Assembly: GCA_964370605.1 (NCBI GenBank)
Contig: CAYJJX010000009.1
Location: 1-64,000, forward strand
Reading direction: 5' to 3'
Length of the DNA: 64,000 bases
From: CAYJBH01 sp964370605
GTDB lineage: Bacteria; Bacillota; Clostridia; Oscillospirales; Ruminococcaceae
Shown: positions 32,904-42,434 of the stretch, piece after piece
How the letters are laid out: each line of letters starts with the position of its first letter
Position numbering within the stretch: the stretch's first letter is position 1
Made by a program: the position numbers and the translations under genes
The notes under the pieces: generated by a model
Seen by the model: only the letters and a program-made list of their open reading frames with translations
Told to the model about the DNA's origin: nothing
Databases searched by the model: none

Positions 32904-33575
32904 TTACTTGGGCAGGCGATCGACAATTTTTTCCAGCGCCTGTTTTGCCGCCTGTTGCTGTGCGGCCTTTTTGCTGTTCGCCGTCCCTCTACCCAACACT
33001 TCACCGTCCAGAGTGACCTGCATCTCAAAGAGCTTGTCGTGATCGGGACCGCTTTCGCTGATTATATCATATATCGGCGGATTGTCAAAATATTTTTGAA
33101 CATACTCCTGCAACCGAGTCTTATAGTCGTCCCGTCGATCGATATTATCAAGATAGCGCGAGAGAAACTCTTCTGCCTGTTCGATGCCGGAATCGAGAAA
33201 CAAAGCACCGAGAAGCGCTTCAAAGGCATCTGCAAGTATAGAAGGCCGACGGTCACCACCGCCGGCACGTTCTCCCTTGCCGAGTAATAAAAATTTCCCA
33301 AGCCCTAGTGCGCGAGCCATGGAGCAAAGACTGTCCTCACAGACCAGCCCTGCCCTCATTCGGGTCAGTTCCCCCTCGGGACAGCTTTCAAATTCACGAT
33401 AGAGTTTTCGTGACACCACGAGCGATAATACACTGTCACCCAAAAACTCCAGCCGCTCGTTGCTATGCGAGCCGGAGCGTGCCTCGTTGGCATAACTTGA
33501 ATGGGTCAAGGCAGTTTTAAGCAACTCTTTGTCACTGAACTCATAGCCTATCTTTTTTTGAAGCTCTTCCAACAC
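32904..33575 (-). CDS. rnc: Ribonuclease III
   Basis: Double-strand RNA endonuclease for rRNA and mRNA processing. The 223-aa protein has the signature NERLEFLGDSVLSLV and DAFEALLGALFLDSG in the catalytic domain (1-150) and a C-terminal dsRBD with GRGTANSKKAAQQQAAKQAL. Same strand as plsX, 121 bases downstream. No acpP gene lies between them, unlike many Bacillota. Confidence 0.96.
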   Translation of the reverse strand: MLEELQKKIGYEFSDKELLKTALTHSSYANEARSGSHSNERLEFLGDSVLSLVVSRKLYREFESCPEGELTRMRAGLVCEDSLCSMARALGLGKFLLLGKGERAGGGDRRPSILADAFEALLGALFLDSGIEQAEEFLSRYLDNIDRRDDYKTRLQEYVQKYFDNPPIYDIISESGPDHDKLFEMQVTLDGEVLGRGTANSKKAAQQQAAKQALEKIVDRLPK

Positions 33576-33696
33576 CGATTTACCCCTTTCGACTTATTTA
33601 TACTCCTTCAACTTAGGACATTATTTTGTGTTGCTTTTCCATCATTTGAAATATTTTCTGTCCCACCTGCCGGCGATATACTGCGATTCGTCAGTA

Positions 33697-34695
33697 TTAT
33701 TCTTCCTGCGCCGAGGAGGCAAGACCGGTCTCGATGTGTGTGCAAACACCCGATTCTGCGGCGGAGATCGCCTGACGAACCGCATTCATGATCGCCTTTG
33801 CATCGGAGGAACCGTGTGCCTTGATCACCGTCTTGGTAACACCGAGCAGTGGCGAGCCACCAATCTCGGACGGGTCAAGCTTTGCCTTGAACGATTTGAA
33901 ACCGTCTTTCAGCATCAGCGCCGCCATCTTGGTCTTGAAACTCTTGAACAACATTTCTTTCAGCGACACCGTCATCATTTTTGCGACACCCTCGGCGGTC
34001 TTTAACAGTATGTTGCCCGAAAAGCCGTCGGTTATGATCACATCGACACCGCCGATGAACACCGTCTTTGCCTCGGCAAAGCCGACATAGTTGAGATCGC
34101 TGTCACGAAGAAGTTTTGCTGCCTCTTGCTCCAGCTCACGTCCTTTGCTCTCCTCTGTGCCGTTGCACAGTATCGCAATTCTCGGATTTTCCACCTTCAT
34201 GACACCTTTTGCAAAGGCATCACCCATACGGGCAAACTGTAAAAACATCTCTTTGCGGCACTCGGTGTTTGCTCCGGTATCGACAAGCAATATATTGTTT
34301 TGCACGCCGGGGAGCACGGTGCCGATTGCGGCACGCTTCACACCCTTGATTCGCTTGACGATGAGGGTTGCACCTGCCAAAACACCGCCGGTCGAGCCAG
34401 CCGAAACAAGACAGTCGCCTCGACCCTCTTTCAGCTCGTTCAGCGCCACATACAGCGAGGTGGTCTTGCGCTTGATGATGGTGGAGGGATCTTCGCAGAT
34501 GTCAAACTCGTCCTCGGCATCCACTAGGTCAATGCCGTCAAGACTAAGCCCCATTTTCTCGGCACAAGCTTTCACCTTTTCAATGTTGCCGCAAAGCGAA
34601 ATGTCGGCATCGTATGCCTGTTTCGCTATAACTGCACCCTGCACCACACAGTCAGGTGAATGATCTCCGCCAAAAGCGTCTAAAATTACTCTCAT
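33697..34695 (-). CDS. plsX: Phosphate acyltransferase PlsX
   Basis: Converts acyl-ACP to acyl-phosphate for phospholipid synthesis. The 332-aa protein starts MRVILDAFGGDHSPDCVVQG and has CLVSAGSTGGVLAGATLIV and VIITDGFSGNILLKTAEG. GAAAGGAAAAATCGG precedes the ATG. It follows ecfT by 20 bases on the same strand, so the ECF and lipid genes may share a transcript. Confidence 0.96.
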   Translation of the reverse strand: MRVILDAFGGDHSPDCVVQGAVIAKQAYDADISLCGNIEKVKACAEKMGLSLDGIDLVDAEDEFDICEDPSTIIKRKTTSLYVALNELKEGRGDCLVSAGSTGGVLAGATLIVKRIKGVKRAAIGTVLPGVQNNILLVDTGANTECRKEMFLQFARMGDAFAKGVMKVENPRIAILCNGTEESKGRELEQEAAKLLRDSDLNYVGFAEAKTVFIGGVDVIITDGFSGNILLKTAEGVAKMMTVSLKEMLFKSFKTKMAALMLKDGFKSFKAKLDPSEIGGSPLLGVTKTVIKAHGSSDAKAIMNAVRQAISAAESGVCTHIETGLASSAQEE

Positions 34696-34715
34696 CCGAT
34701 TTTTCCTTTCATCAT

Positions 34716-35540
34716 CTAAAATAATCGTTCTAATAATATCTCATATATCATGCCGGAAAAGGCAATCAAAACAAAATAGAAAAACATGCTCACCGACAGC
34801 GCCACATCCTTTTTGGTAAAGGTCATTCGGTGCAATCGTGTTCTTCCCTTTCCGCCGTTATAGCAGCGGCACTCCATCGCCATGGCAAGCTCGTCGGCAC
34901 GACGAAAGGCGGAGACAAAAAGGGGAATCAATATCGGTATCATGGCACGGACACGTACCGCAATACTGCCCTCTTCAAAGCGTGCGCCCCTCGCCTTTTG
35001 GGCGGTAATTATCTTGTCCGTCTCGTCGAGCAGTGTCGGAATAAAGCGTAGCGCAATGGTCATCATCATGGCAAGTTCATGCACCGGCAATCTTATCAGT
35101 TTAAGCGGTGCCATGACCGACTCTATCGCCGCCGTCAGCTGAATAGGCGAAGTGGTGTAGGTCAGCAGCGATGACCCGATTATCAAAAGACCGATTCTCA
35201 CCGCCATCAACAGTGCAAATCCGAGACCCTCATAGGTCAACGAGATGCCAAAAACGGTGAATATCGCACGACCCGGTATAAAAAAACCGTTTAGCACAAA
35301 GGTGAAAATTAGTATCGGGGCTATTGGTTTCAAACTTTTGAGCACCAATTTGAAAGGGACAGTAGATGTTTTGTAGGCGATTAATATCAATATAAACGCA
35401 AGCGCCGCGCCGAGAGGATTGGAATTTATAAAGAGAACAACAGCATATCCGACGGTCAACAACAGTTTCAGACGAGGGTCGGCTCGATGTAACAGCGAGT
35501 CCCCCGGCAGATGTTGCCCTATCGTGATATCCTTCAACAT
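34716..35540 (-). CDS. ecfT: ECF transporter transmembrane subunit EcfT
   Basis: Shared membrane coupling subunit of a group II ECF vitamin transporter, 274 aa. Five to six TMs, and the coupling-helix motifs ARGARF (AQKARGARFEEGS) and AMECRCYNGGKGR are visible. The two ATPase genes lie directly upstream. No substrate-binding S component is adjacent, so the module probably serves several S components encoded elsewhere. Confidence 0.94.
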   Translation of the reverse strand: MLKDITIGQHLPGDSLLHRADPRLKLLLTVGYAVVLFINSNPLGAALAFILILIAYKTSTVPFKLVLKSLKPIAPILIFTFVLNGFFIPGRAIFTVFGISLTYEGLGFALLMAVRIGLLIIGSSLLTYTTSPIQLTAAIESVMAPLKLIRLPVHELAMMMTIALRFIPTLLDETDKIITAQKARGARFEEGSIAVRVRAMIPILIPLFVSAFRRADELAMAMECRCYNGGKGRTRLHRMTFTKKDVALSVSMFFYFVLIAFSGMIYEILLERLF

Positions 35541-35542
35541 TA

Positions 35543-36397
35543 TTATAAGCGTCCCTTCTTTAAACGTTCCGACAACTGTTTTGCCGCATAATCTATTGTA
35601 TACACATCGGTGGAAATGTCAATACCCGCTTTTTTCAGCTCCAAAAACAAGGTGGTCACCTCCGGCACCGAAAGTTTGAGATCGGCGAGTTCCTGTGAGC
35701 GTGCAAAAATGTTTGGTATAGTATCATAAAAGGCAATACTTCCATCATAAAGCACCATGACCTTTTCGGCATATTCCGCGATGTCGTCCATCGAGTGGGA
35801 TATCAAAATTACGGTGGAGCCGGTCTCGTCACGATATCCTTTGAGCAGTGTCAAAAGGCTCTCTCGCCCTGCCGGATCCAGTCCTGCTACCGGCTCGTCC
35901 AATATAAGCACACTGGGTTGCATCGACAATACACCGGCGATCGCTACCCGTCGCTTTTGTCCGCCTGAGAGCTCAAACGGGCTCTTTTCCAAAAGTTCCT
36001 CTTCAAGCCCCATCGCCTCGGCGGCATGACGTACCCTTATGTCCACCTCATCGGCGGAGAGCCCCATGTTTTTGGGTCCGAACGCGATATCTTCATACAC
36101 CGTCTCGCTGAAAAGCTGGTGTTCCGGCATCTGAAAACAAATCCCGATTTTAAAGCGAAGTGAGCGGTCCACCTTTTGACCGGTTCCATACTCAACACCG
36201 TCCAGCGACACTTTGCCGCTGTCCGCCTTTTTCAGTCCGCCGAGTATCGAGACAAGTGTCGATTTTCCACTGCCCGTAGCGCCGATAAGCCCCACAAACG
36301 CATTGTCCTCGATCTCGAAATTTATGTCCTTTAGCACCTCGTTCACACCTGCAAGCGGCGAGCGATAGGCAAAACTCATGTTTTCCACCTTTAACAC
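35543..36397 (-). CDS. ecfA2: ECF transporter ATPase EcfA2
   Basis: A 284-aa ATPase. Walker A GATGSGKST, signature LSGGQKRRVAIAGVL, Walker B VLILDEPVAGLDP, and the ECF-type GICFQMPEHQLF. It overlaps ecfA1 by 7 bases and is followed two bases after its stop by ecfT, giving the order A1-A2-T. Confidence 0.94.
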   Translation of the reverse strand: MLKVENMSFAYRSPLAGVNEVLKDINFEIEDNAFVGLIGATGSGKSTLVSILGGLKKADSGKVSLDGVEYGTGQKVDRSLRFKIGICFQMPEHQLFSETVYEDIAFGPKNMGLSADEVDIRVRHAAEAMGLEEELLEKSPFELSGGQKRRVAIAGVLSMQPSVLILDEPVAGLDPAGRESLLTLLKGYRDETGSTVILISHSMDDIAEYAEKVMVLYDGSIAFYDTIPNIFARSQELADLKLSVPEVTTLFLELKKAGIDISTDVYTIDYAAKQLSERLKKGRL

Positions 36398-37230
36398 TCT
36401 TCCACCTCCCTCTTGCTAAGGAGCGGTATCAAAAACTCTTTCGCCTGCGGGGCGGTCAACACACCGCTCGGAACGTCGATTCCTTGCCTGCGCAGTTTGT
36501 CGAACAGCGTTTTTATCGCCGGCGGTCGAAGACTGTACTTCCTCAACCGTTCATTGTCGGAAAACACCTCGGCGGGAGTTCCCTCCAGCACCTTTTTACC
36601 TTGCGCCATAATAACGACACGGTCGGCGGTAAGAGCCTCCTCCATGTAATGGGTGATATGTATCACCGTGATTCCGAGCTCTTCACCGAGACGGTGTGCA
36701 ACGCCCAGCACCGAGGCACGACCGTTTGGGTCGAGCATGGCGGTGGACTCGTCCAACACAAGATATTTCGGACGCATGGCAAGCACACCCGCAATCGCCA
36801 CACGTTGTTTTTGTCCACCCGACAGCTTGTGCGGTTCTGACCGTGCAAACCGAGTAATACCGGTCATCTCCATCGCCTCGTCGATACGCTGTCTAATCTC
36901 GTTTGGCGGAACTCCAAGATTTTCCGGTGCAAACGCAACATCTTCTTCCACGATGGTGGCGACAATCTGGTTGTCGGGATTTTGAAACACCATTCCGACC
37001 TTGCGACGAATGTCAAGCAGATTTTCGGTCGAGGCGGTGGATATCCCGTCCACAATCACCTCACCTTTAGACGGCAACAACAGGGCACAGAGCAACTTCG
37101 CAAGCGTGGATTTTCCGCTTCCGTTTGCACCGAGGATGCAAAGCACCTCCCCTTCATTTATGTCCAGCGACATGCCGCAAAGGGCCTCACCCTCACCGTA
37201 GCTGTAACTAACATCGTCAATTTTTATCAA
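36391..37230 (-). CDS. ecfA1: ECF transporter ATPase EcfA1
   Basis: A 279-aa ATPase and first gene of the ecf run. Walker A GANGSGKST, signature LSGGQKQRVAIAGVLAM, Walker B YLVLDESTAMLDP, and the EcfA Q-loop GMVFQNPDNQIVATIVEED. It forms the heterodimer with EcfA2 that energises EcfT. Confidence 0.94.
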   Translation of the reverse strand: MIKIDDVSYSYGEGEALCGMSLDINEGEVLCILGANGSGKSTLAKLLCALLLPSKGEVIVDGISTASTENLLDIRRKVGMVFQNPDNQIVATIVEEDVAFAPENLGVPPNEIRQRIDEAMEMTGITRFARSEPHKLSGGQKQRVAIAGVLAMRPKYLVLDESTAMLDPNGRASVLGVAHRLGEELGITVIHITHYMEEALTADRVVIMAQGKKVLEGTPAEVFSDNERLRKYSLRPPAIKTLFDKLRRQGIDVPSGVLTAPQAKEFLIPLLSKREVEEC

Positions 37231-37248
37231 CTTAAATTCCTTTATTTT

Positions 37249-38103
37249 TTAAAACGTCGCTATCGCACTGCCGCCGCAGGGCAGTACCATGTTTGTTCCT
37301 TCCACCGCAATACCGATCTCGTCCGCTTCAACCTTCATGCCGCCTCGGTCGCAGTAGCGATTTATCAACATCGCCGACACTGCCGGTGAAATCCCGGCGG
37401 TATAGCCGTTGACGGTCAAAAACAGCGGCTCGTCCGACAGCAGTGCCACCGCGTTACTTATGAGTGGTGCAAGCTCTTTTTCAATCTGCCATATCTCACC
37501 CGACGGCCCACGTCCGTAGCTTGGCGGATCCATGATTATGCCGTCATATTTGTTGCCACGGCGCTGTTCCCGAAGCAAAAATGCGGCGGCATCGTCTACC
37601 AGCCATCTACAAGGATGTTTTTCAAGACCGCTCAGTTGAGCGTTTTCCCTTGCCCATGCCACCATGCCTTTTGAGGCATCGACATGCACGAGTTGTGCCG
37701 AGGCGGCAAGGCAGGCGAGTGTTGCGGCACCGGTGTAGCCGAACAAATTCAGCACTTTTGCACCGGGTCGATTTTTCAGACGCTCGGCATAAAAATCCCA
37801 GTTTACCGCCTGCTCCGGAAAAAGCCCTGTGTGCTTGAATCCGGTGGGGGAAATCACAAACTTCAAATCCCTGTATGAGATGTTCCATCTCTCGGGCAGT
37901 TTGGTGCGATACTCCCAGCTGCCACCCCCCGAAGAGGAACGATGATATACTGCGTCCGCCTTGTCCCAAAGATGTGGGGCATACGGCTCGCCGATGGCGA
38001 CCGGATCGGGTCGGCTGAGCAGATAGTCTCCCCAGCGCTCTAACCTTCGCCCGTCTCCGACGTCCAATAATTTATAGTCGCTCCAATGCGAGGATGTTCT
38101 CAT
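37249..38103 (-). CDS. Class I SAM-dependent methyltransferase (RlmI/RlmK-like)
   Basis: A 284-aa methyltransferase. Motif I is VLNLFGYTGAATLA, then VHVDASKGMVAWARENA and the catalytic-region MDPPSYGRGPSGE, as in 23S rRNA m5C methyltransferases of the RlmI type. The N-terminal PUA domain of E. coli RlmI is missing. The ATG at 38103 has AAAGGA nearby; upstream in-frame sequence lacks a ribosome site. The exact target base is not known. Confidence 0.88.
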   Translation of the reverse strand: MRTSSHWSDYKLLDVGDGRRLERWGDYLLSRPDPVAIGEPYAPHLWDKADAVYHRSSSGGGSWEYRTKLPERWNISYRDLKFVISPTGFKHTGLFPEQAVNWDFYAERLKNRPGAKVLNLFGYTGAATLACLAASAQLVHVDASKGMVAWARENAQLSGLEKHPCRWLVDDAAAFLLREQRRGNKYDGIIMDPPSYGRGPSGEIWQIEKELAPLISNAVALLSDEPLFLTVNGYTAGISPAVSAMLINRYCDRGGMKVEADEIGIAVEGTNMVLPCGGSAIATF

Positions 38104-38251
38104 TATGTCTGTTTCCTTTATTGTTAGACAAGTGCAAAATTCACTTCTGGATAAAAACTTCGAACTAAAAATGAACAACTGATATATATTTAGATAATTT
38201 ATTGTTTAAGCCACGATTCAACTCGTGTGAGATGTCGCATACTGACAATCT

Positions 38252-38310
38252 CAGTTCTTCACTTTTAGCTCTTAGTTCTTCACTCCACGTGGTTTACGCA
38301 TGGCTATTAT
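38252..38310. repeat. Dispersed intergenic repeat, copy B
   Basis: CAGTTCTTCACTTTTAGC, then CTTAGTTCTTCACTCC, followed by TTTACGCATGGCTATTAT. These blocks resemble those in the repeat at 60-113, in a different order. The element lies in the glmM-methyltransferase gap. Confidence 0.35.
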
Positions 38311-38313
38311 TGT

Positions 38314-39678
38314 TTATGCGAACTTAGATAATCGCTCTGTAATCTTTTTAGCGATAAGCTCTGCCACCACCTCGATGCGCTCCGAGTCCTTACCCTCGAC
38401 CATGACACGTATCAGCGGCTCTGTTCCGGACAGGCGCACCAAGACACGTCCCTCGCCCATAAGTGCCTGTTGCTGTGCCTCAATAAAGCCCTCGATATAC
38501 TCATCGGTACGATAATGATCCTTGCCGGCGGGTGATACCCGCAGATTTTTGATGACCTGTGGGAATTTCTTGTATACCTGTGTGATTTCACTGGCGGTGC
38601 GGTGAGTGCCCGCAAGAAGTTGCAAAAGTTTTGCGGCGGTCAGTTGTCCGTCACCGGTCGTGGAATGTTTGAGCAGGATAAGATGTCCGCTCTGTTCGCC
38701 GCCGATGTCAAACCCTTCTTCACGCATGTTCTCAAGAACATAGCGGTCGCCAACGGCGGTGGTGGAACAGGTGATTCCGATCGACTTCATATACTGCATA
38801 AAGCCAAGGTTAGACATAACGGTCACAACAACGGTATTTTTCGTCAGCTCGCCTTTTCCCATCATGTCGGTGGCGAGTGCGGCGATGATTCGGTCGCCGT
38901 CTAGCTCGTTGCCTTTCTCGTCGATGCAAAGACAACGGTCGGCATCACCGTCAAAAGCAACTCCGATGTCATATCCGCCTGTTAGCACCTTTTCACGCAG
39001 ATTGTCAAGATAGGTGGAACCGCAATCTTTATTGATGTTCACACCGTCCGGCTCTGCACCGATGATGTCAAACTCGACTCCAAGCTTTTTGAATAAAAGC
39101 GGCGCTGTTTGGCTGGCGGCGCCGTTTGCACAGTCCAGCAGAACACGCAGTCCGTCTATATTTTCACCGATACAGCCTGCAATATATTCGACATAATCAT
39201 CGACCCCGTCTTCACAGTAGGTTATCCGGCCGCTCGCATCACCTGCTACCATCTCGATGCTTGACTGTTTTTCCGGATCAAGAATAAAACTCTCTATCTC
39301 GTTTTCGACATCGTCCGGCAGTTTATAACCGTCATAGTTAAAAATCTTTATGCCGTTGAACTCGGCAGGATTGTGAGACGCAGAGATGACAAAACCGGCG
39401 CTGGCGTGATATTTTCGGGTCAACTGCGCCACGGCAGGCGTTGGCAATACACCGAGAAACAACACGTCGCAACCCACCGAACATATTCCGGCAGAAAGCG
39501 CCGCACGAAGCATGTCGCCGCTTATGCGGGTGTCACAACCGATTACATAGAGCGGTTTCTCTTTTGAGGTTTTGGAGAGCACTGCGGCGGTCGCACGACC
39601 AACCTTCATGGCAAGTTCCGGCGTCAGCTCACTTCCTGCGACACCTCTTATTCCGTCTGTTCCAAATAATTTCCCCAT
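38314..39678 (-). CDS. glmM: Phosphoglucosamine mutase
   Basis: Interconverts glucosamine-6-P and glucosamine-1-P for UDP-GlcNAc synthesis. The 454-aa protein has GKLFGTDGIRGVAG at the start, the phosphoserine loop VISASHNPAEFNGIK, the Mg loop FDGDADRC, the sugar-binding GGEQSGH and the C-terminal RLSGTEPLIRVMVE. The ATG at 39678 follows GGGGG by ten bases; the track frame extends 36 bases further without a better site. It is about 200 bases downstream of ruvB with a structured element between. Confidence 0.96.
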   Translation of the reverse strand: MGKLFGTDGIRGVAGSELTPELAMKVGRATAAVLSKTSKEKPLYVIGCDTRISGDMLRAALSAGICSVGCDVLFLGVLPTPAVAQLTRKYHASAGFVISASHNPAEFNGIKIFNYDGYKLPDDVENEIESFILDPEKQSSIEMVAGDASGRITYCEDGVDDYVEYIAGCIGENIDGLRVLLDCANGAASQTAPLLFKKLGVEFDIIGAEPDGVNINKDCGSTYLDNLREKVLTGGYDIGVAFDGDADRCLCIDEKGNELDGDRIIAALATDMMGKGELTKNTVVVTVMSNLGFMQYMKSIGITCSTTAVGDRYVLENMREEGFDIGGEQSGHLILLKHSTTGDGQLTAAKLLQLLAGTHRTASEITQVYKKFPQVIKNLRVSPAGKDHYRTDEYIEGFIEAQQQALMGEGRVLVRLSGTEPLIRVMVEGKDSERIEVVAELIAKKITERLSKFA

Positions 39679-39752
39679 AGATTCATATCCCCCTTTGTTT
39701 ACATTGTTTAGCATTAGTTAAATATATTCTCAATCAAACACAATTATAGTCA

Positions 39753-39876
39753 TTCAATTTGAAAAACGATACAAGATTGCCGAGCAGAAATTTCGCCTAT
39801 CAAGGCGTGAGGGTATTGACGACAACACAGAGAGACGGAATTTCTGCCGGGAAAATGTGTTGGTTATTAAATTGAA
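39753..39876. repeat. Nested inverted-repeat element between ruvB and glmM
   Basis: The outer arms TTCAATTT (39753-39760) and AAATTGAA (39869-39876) enclose inner arms GCAGAAATT (39784-39792) and AATTTCTGC (39839-39847). CGCC-TATCAA-GGCG forms a third hairpin inside. The element begins two bases past the ruvB stop and leads into glmM. It could be a structured RNA, a small mobile (MITE-like) element, or a read-through control site. No known family was recognised. Confidence 0.5.
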
Positions 39877-39878
39877 AA

Positions 39879-40925
39879 TCAAATAAAGCTGAGCTGTGCG
39901 GTATCACCGTCTGGTTTCGGCGGTTTGAAGCCCAATCGGTCATATGCGGCCGGTGTAACCACACGACCTCTTGGGGTGCGAGACAGAAAGCCCTGCTGCA
40001 TCAGATACGGCTCACAGACGTCTTCCAACGTCACCGCCTCCTCTCCGAGCGCCGCCGCAAGTGTATCAAGCCCGACCGGCCCTCCTCCATAGAGTTCGAT
40101 TATCGCCCTCAAAAGACTGCGGTCAAGGCGGTCAAGACCGCCGTCGTCGATGTCAAGACGCTTGAAAGCGTCCTCAACCGCTTTTTTATCGATTATCCCA
40201 TCGCCCAACACATCGGCAAAATCCCGAACACGGCGAAGCAGTCGGTTGGCAACTCGAGGGGTGCCTCTTGCCGCTACCGACAATGTTTCAGAACCTTCTA
40301 CATCACAAGGAATCCCGAGAATTCCGGCACTGCGACGAATGATTTCCGATATTTCACTGCGATCATAGAGATCCAGTTTCAACAAAACACCGAAACGATC
40401 GCGAAGCGGACCTGTCATCTGTCCTGCACGTGTGGTCGCTCCGACCAGCGTAAACTTCGGTAAATTTATCCGAATAGACTGTGCCGAAGGTCCTTTACCG
40501 ATGATAATATCCAGTGCAAAATCTTCCAACGCTGGATAAAGCACCTCTTCAACCTGACGTGAAAGGCGGTGAATTTCATCAATGAAGAGCACGTCACCTT
40601 CCTGCAAATTGGTTAACAGGGCGGCAAGGTCGCCTGCTTTCTCGATGGCAGGGCCACTGGTTATACGAATCTGCACCCCCATCTCGGCGGCAATGATTCC
40701 GGCAAGTGTTGTCTTGCCAAGTCCCGGTGGGCCATAAAGCAGAATATGATCCAGTGGCTCGCCACGTTTTTTTGCGGCGGCAATATAGACCGAAAGGTTT
40801 TCCTTTATCTTTTGTTGCCCAATATATTCGCTCAGCGTTTTGGGGCGCAGTGAACCCTCCGAGTCGCCGTCCTCTACGGTCGGCTCGGGGGAAAGAAGTC
40901 GCAGATCATCGCTTTGTTCAAACAT
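39879..40925 (-). CDS. ruvB: Holliday junction branch migration DNA helicase RuvB
   Basis: AAA+ motor of the RuvAB complex, 348 aa. Walker A GPPGLGKTTL, Walker B DEIHRLSR, sensor GATTRAGQMTGPLRDRFG, and a C-terminal winged helix with QQGFLSRTPRGR. It follows ruvA by 16 bases in the ruvC-ruvA-ruvB order. Confidence 0.97.
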   Translation of the reverse strand: MFEQSDDLRLLSPEPTVEDGDSEGSLRPKTLSEYIGQQKIKENLSVYIAAAKKRGEPLDHILLYGPPGLGKTTLAGIIAAEMGVQIRITSGPAIEKAGDLAALLTNLQEGDVLFIDEIHRLSRQVEEVLYPALEDFALDIIIGKGPSAQSIRINLPKFTLVGATTRAGQMTGPLRDRFGVLLKLDLYDRSEISEIIRRSAGILGIPCDVEGSETLSVAARGTPRVANRLLRRVRDFADVLGDGIIDKKAVEDAFKRLDIDDGGLDRLDRSLLRAIIELYGGGPVGLDTLAAALGEEAVTLEDVCEPYLMQQGFLSRTPRGRVVTPAAYDRLGFKPPKPDGDTAQLSFI

Positions 40926-40941
40926 AGAGGTGTATTATCCT

Positions 40942-41535
40942 TTATTTCTTGTTGAATTGTTTTAGTGCATATTTGATAGTGTCTTCCACCGACATTGCGT
41001 CGTCGCATCCGGCAACAGCCTGTGCCGCCTCACTTCTGCTATAACCAAGTGAGACAAGGGCCGCAAGCGCCTGAGCCGCACTTCCCGAAGGAATTTGAGT
41101 GGTAACACCGACACCGGCGACACCATCGAAATCCATATTTGTCGCCTTGTCTTTGAGTTCCAACACGATACGCTGTGCCAACTTTGGACCGACTCCGCTC
41201 GCGGCGGTGAACGCCTTGTGATCGGCGGCGGCAATAGCAATCGTGATACCGGACGGTGACAGGGCATTAAGAATGGCAATCGCCACACGCGGCCCTACGC
41301 CCGAAACAGATATAAGCATGGTGAATGTTCGTTGTTGCGCCTCGTTTTCAAAGCCGTAAAGCTCCAGCGCATCCTCTTTGACATTCAGGTAGGTAAATAT
41401 CGTCGCCTCTTCTCCGAGATTCAGTCCTACCACCGCATTTGACGGCATCGCCACTCGAAACCCGACTCCACCACAGACGATCACCGCATCGTCCACCCCT
41501 CGGTGTGCAACCTTTCCGGTCAAAGAATGTATCAT
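40942..41535 (-). CDS. ruvA: Holliday junction branch migration protein RuvA
   Basis: A 197-aa junction-binding subunit. The N-terminal OB domain starts MIHSLTGKVAHRG, helix-hairpin-helix motifs include LISVSGVGPRVAIAIL and GVGPKLAQRIVLELKDK, and the C-terminal domain III touches RuvB. Middle gene of the ruvCAB run. Confidence 0.97.
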   Translation of the reverse strand: MIHSLTGKVAHRGVDDAVIVCGGVGFRVAMPSNAVVGLNLGEEATIFTYLNVKEDALELYGFENEAQQRTFTMLISVSGVGPRVAIAILNALSPSGITIAIAAADHKAFTAASGVGPKLAQRIVLELKDKATNMDFDGVAGVGVTTQIPSGSAAQALAALVSLGYSRSEAAQAVAGCDDAMSVEDTIKYALKQFNKK

Positions 41536-41559
41536 GAAAACATATCCTTTCGATAAAAA

Positions 41560-42057
41560 CTAAACTTCCTCAAGCCTACATGCCGATCCCCGAGAACTGT
41601 TGCCCTGACATATTGCTATCGCCACGGCATCCGCCACATCGTCCGGCTTCGGCACTGTGCGCAGGTTCAGCATTATCCGCACCATCTCCTGCACCTGATT
41701 TTTTGTTGCCTTGCCATATCCCGTCACCGCCATTTTCACCTGCAACGGTGTGTATTCATAGATTGGCACATTTTTCACCCTTGCCGCAAGCAAAATGACT
41801 CCTCTCGCCTCGGCGACGGCAATGGCGGTCTTGTGGTTGTTTGAGAAAAAAAGTTCCTCCACCGCCATACAGTCGGGTTTATAATGATCAATCAGCTCGC
41901 ACAGGTCGGTGTATACCGTCGCAAGCCGCTTTGAAAAAGGGTCTTTGGCAGAGGTGGTGATTGCCCCGCAGTTTTGAAGCAAAAACGTATTTCCGTCAAA
42001 ATCCACCACCGCCGTGCCGACAATGGCATATCCCGGGTCAATTCCGAGTATTCGCAC
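41560..42057 (-). CDS. ruvC: Crossover junction endodeoxyribonuclease RuvC
   Basis: Holliday-junction resolvase of 165 aa. The acidic residues are visible in RILGIDPGYAIVG, the Glu in AVEELFFSNNHKTA, and DDVADAVAIAICQ at the end. The start is a GTG at 42057 with GGAG four bases upstream. The frame continues upstream without a start signal, and those residues do not fit the family. First gene of ruvCAB. Confidence 0.95.
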   Translation of the reverse strand: MRILGIDPGYAIVGTAVVDFDGNTFLLQNCGAITTSAKDPFSKRLATVYTDLCELIDHYKPDCMAVEELFFSNNHKTAIAVAEARGVILLAARVKNVPIYEYTPLQVKMAVTGYGKATKNQVQEMVRIMLNLRTVPKPDDVADAVAIAICQGNSSRGSACRLEEV

Positions 42058-42338
42058 ACCTCTCCTCGCATTTAATGAACATGAAAATATATAATAAACA
42101 TTATAGCATAAAATATAGCACCTTGTAAATGTTCTGAGGGCAAAAATATATTTGTGGTGCACCGCTTTTCACGGTTCACATACCTGCAATAAACTCAAAA
42201 GTGATGCAATCGCTTCGCTGGCGTCATATGAAAGAGATTCTTCGTCACTTTTTGCCTTGCTTCAGTAGTTTCAATATGTACACTTGAAAACAGGGCAAAA
42301 GTTTTGTTCTGAATTTCTGCAAAACAATAAATTTGCTA

Positions 42339-42367
42339 TTGATTATATACAAATTTTGCATTATAAT
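42339..42367 (+). promoter_or_regulatory. Promoter of the purine permease gene
   Basis: TTGATT, 17-base spacer, TATAAT, leaving a leader of about 95 bases. The last -10 base touches the 5' arm of the riboswitch-like fold, so transcription from here would start inside that arm. Confidence 0.75.
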
Positions 42368-42434
42368 CAACTCATATAACGTGGCGCGGAATCTATGAAA
42401 CCACGTGTTTCTGATATGGCAAGTCGACAGTTGA
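42367..42434 (+). ncRNA. Purine-riboswitch-like three-way junction (weak candidate)
   Basis: Upstream of a purine permease the text ACTCATATAA, a CGTGG/CCACG stem, and TGTTTCT follow in the same order as the P1/J1-2, P2 and J2/3 parts of purine riboswitches, closed by TCAACT/AGTTGA. But P3 is only about three pairs, the usual GACTATG 3' junction is missing, and the promoter -10 box overlaps the 5' arm. It may be a degraded or variant aptamer, or chance. Confidence 0.28.
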
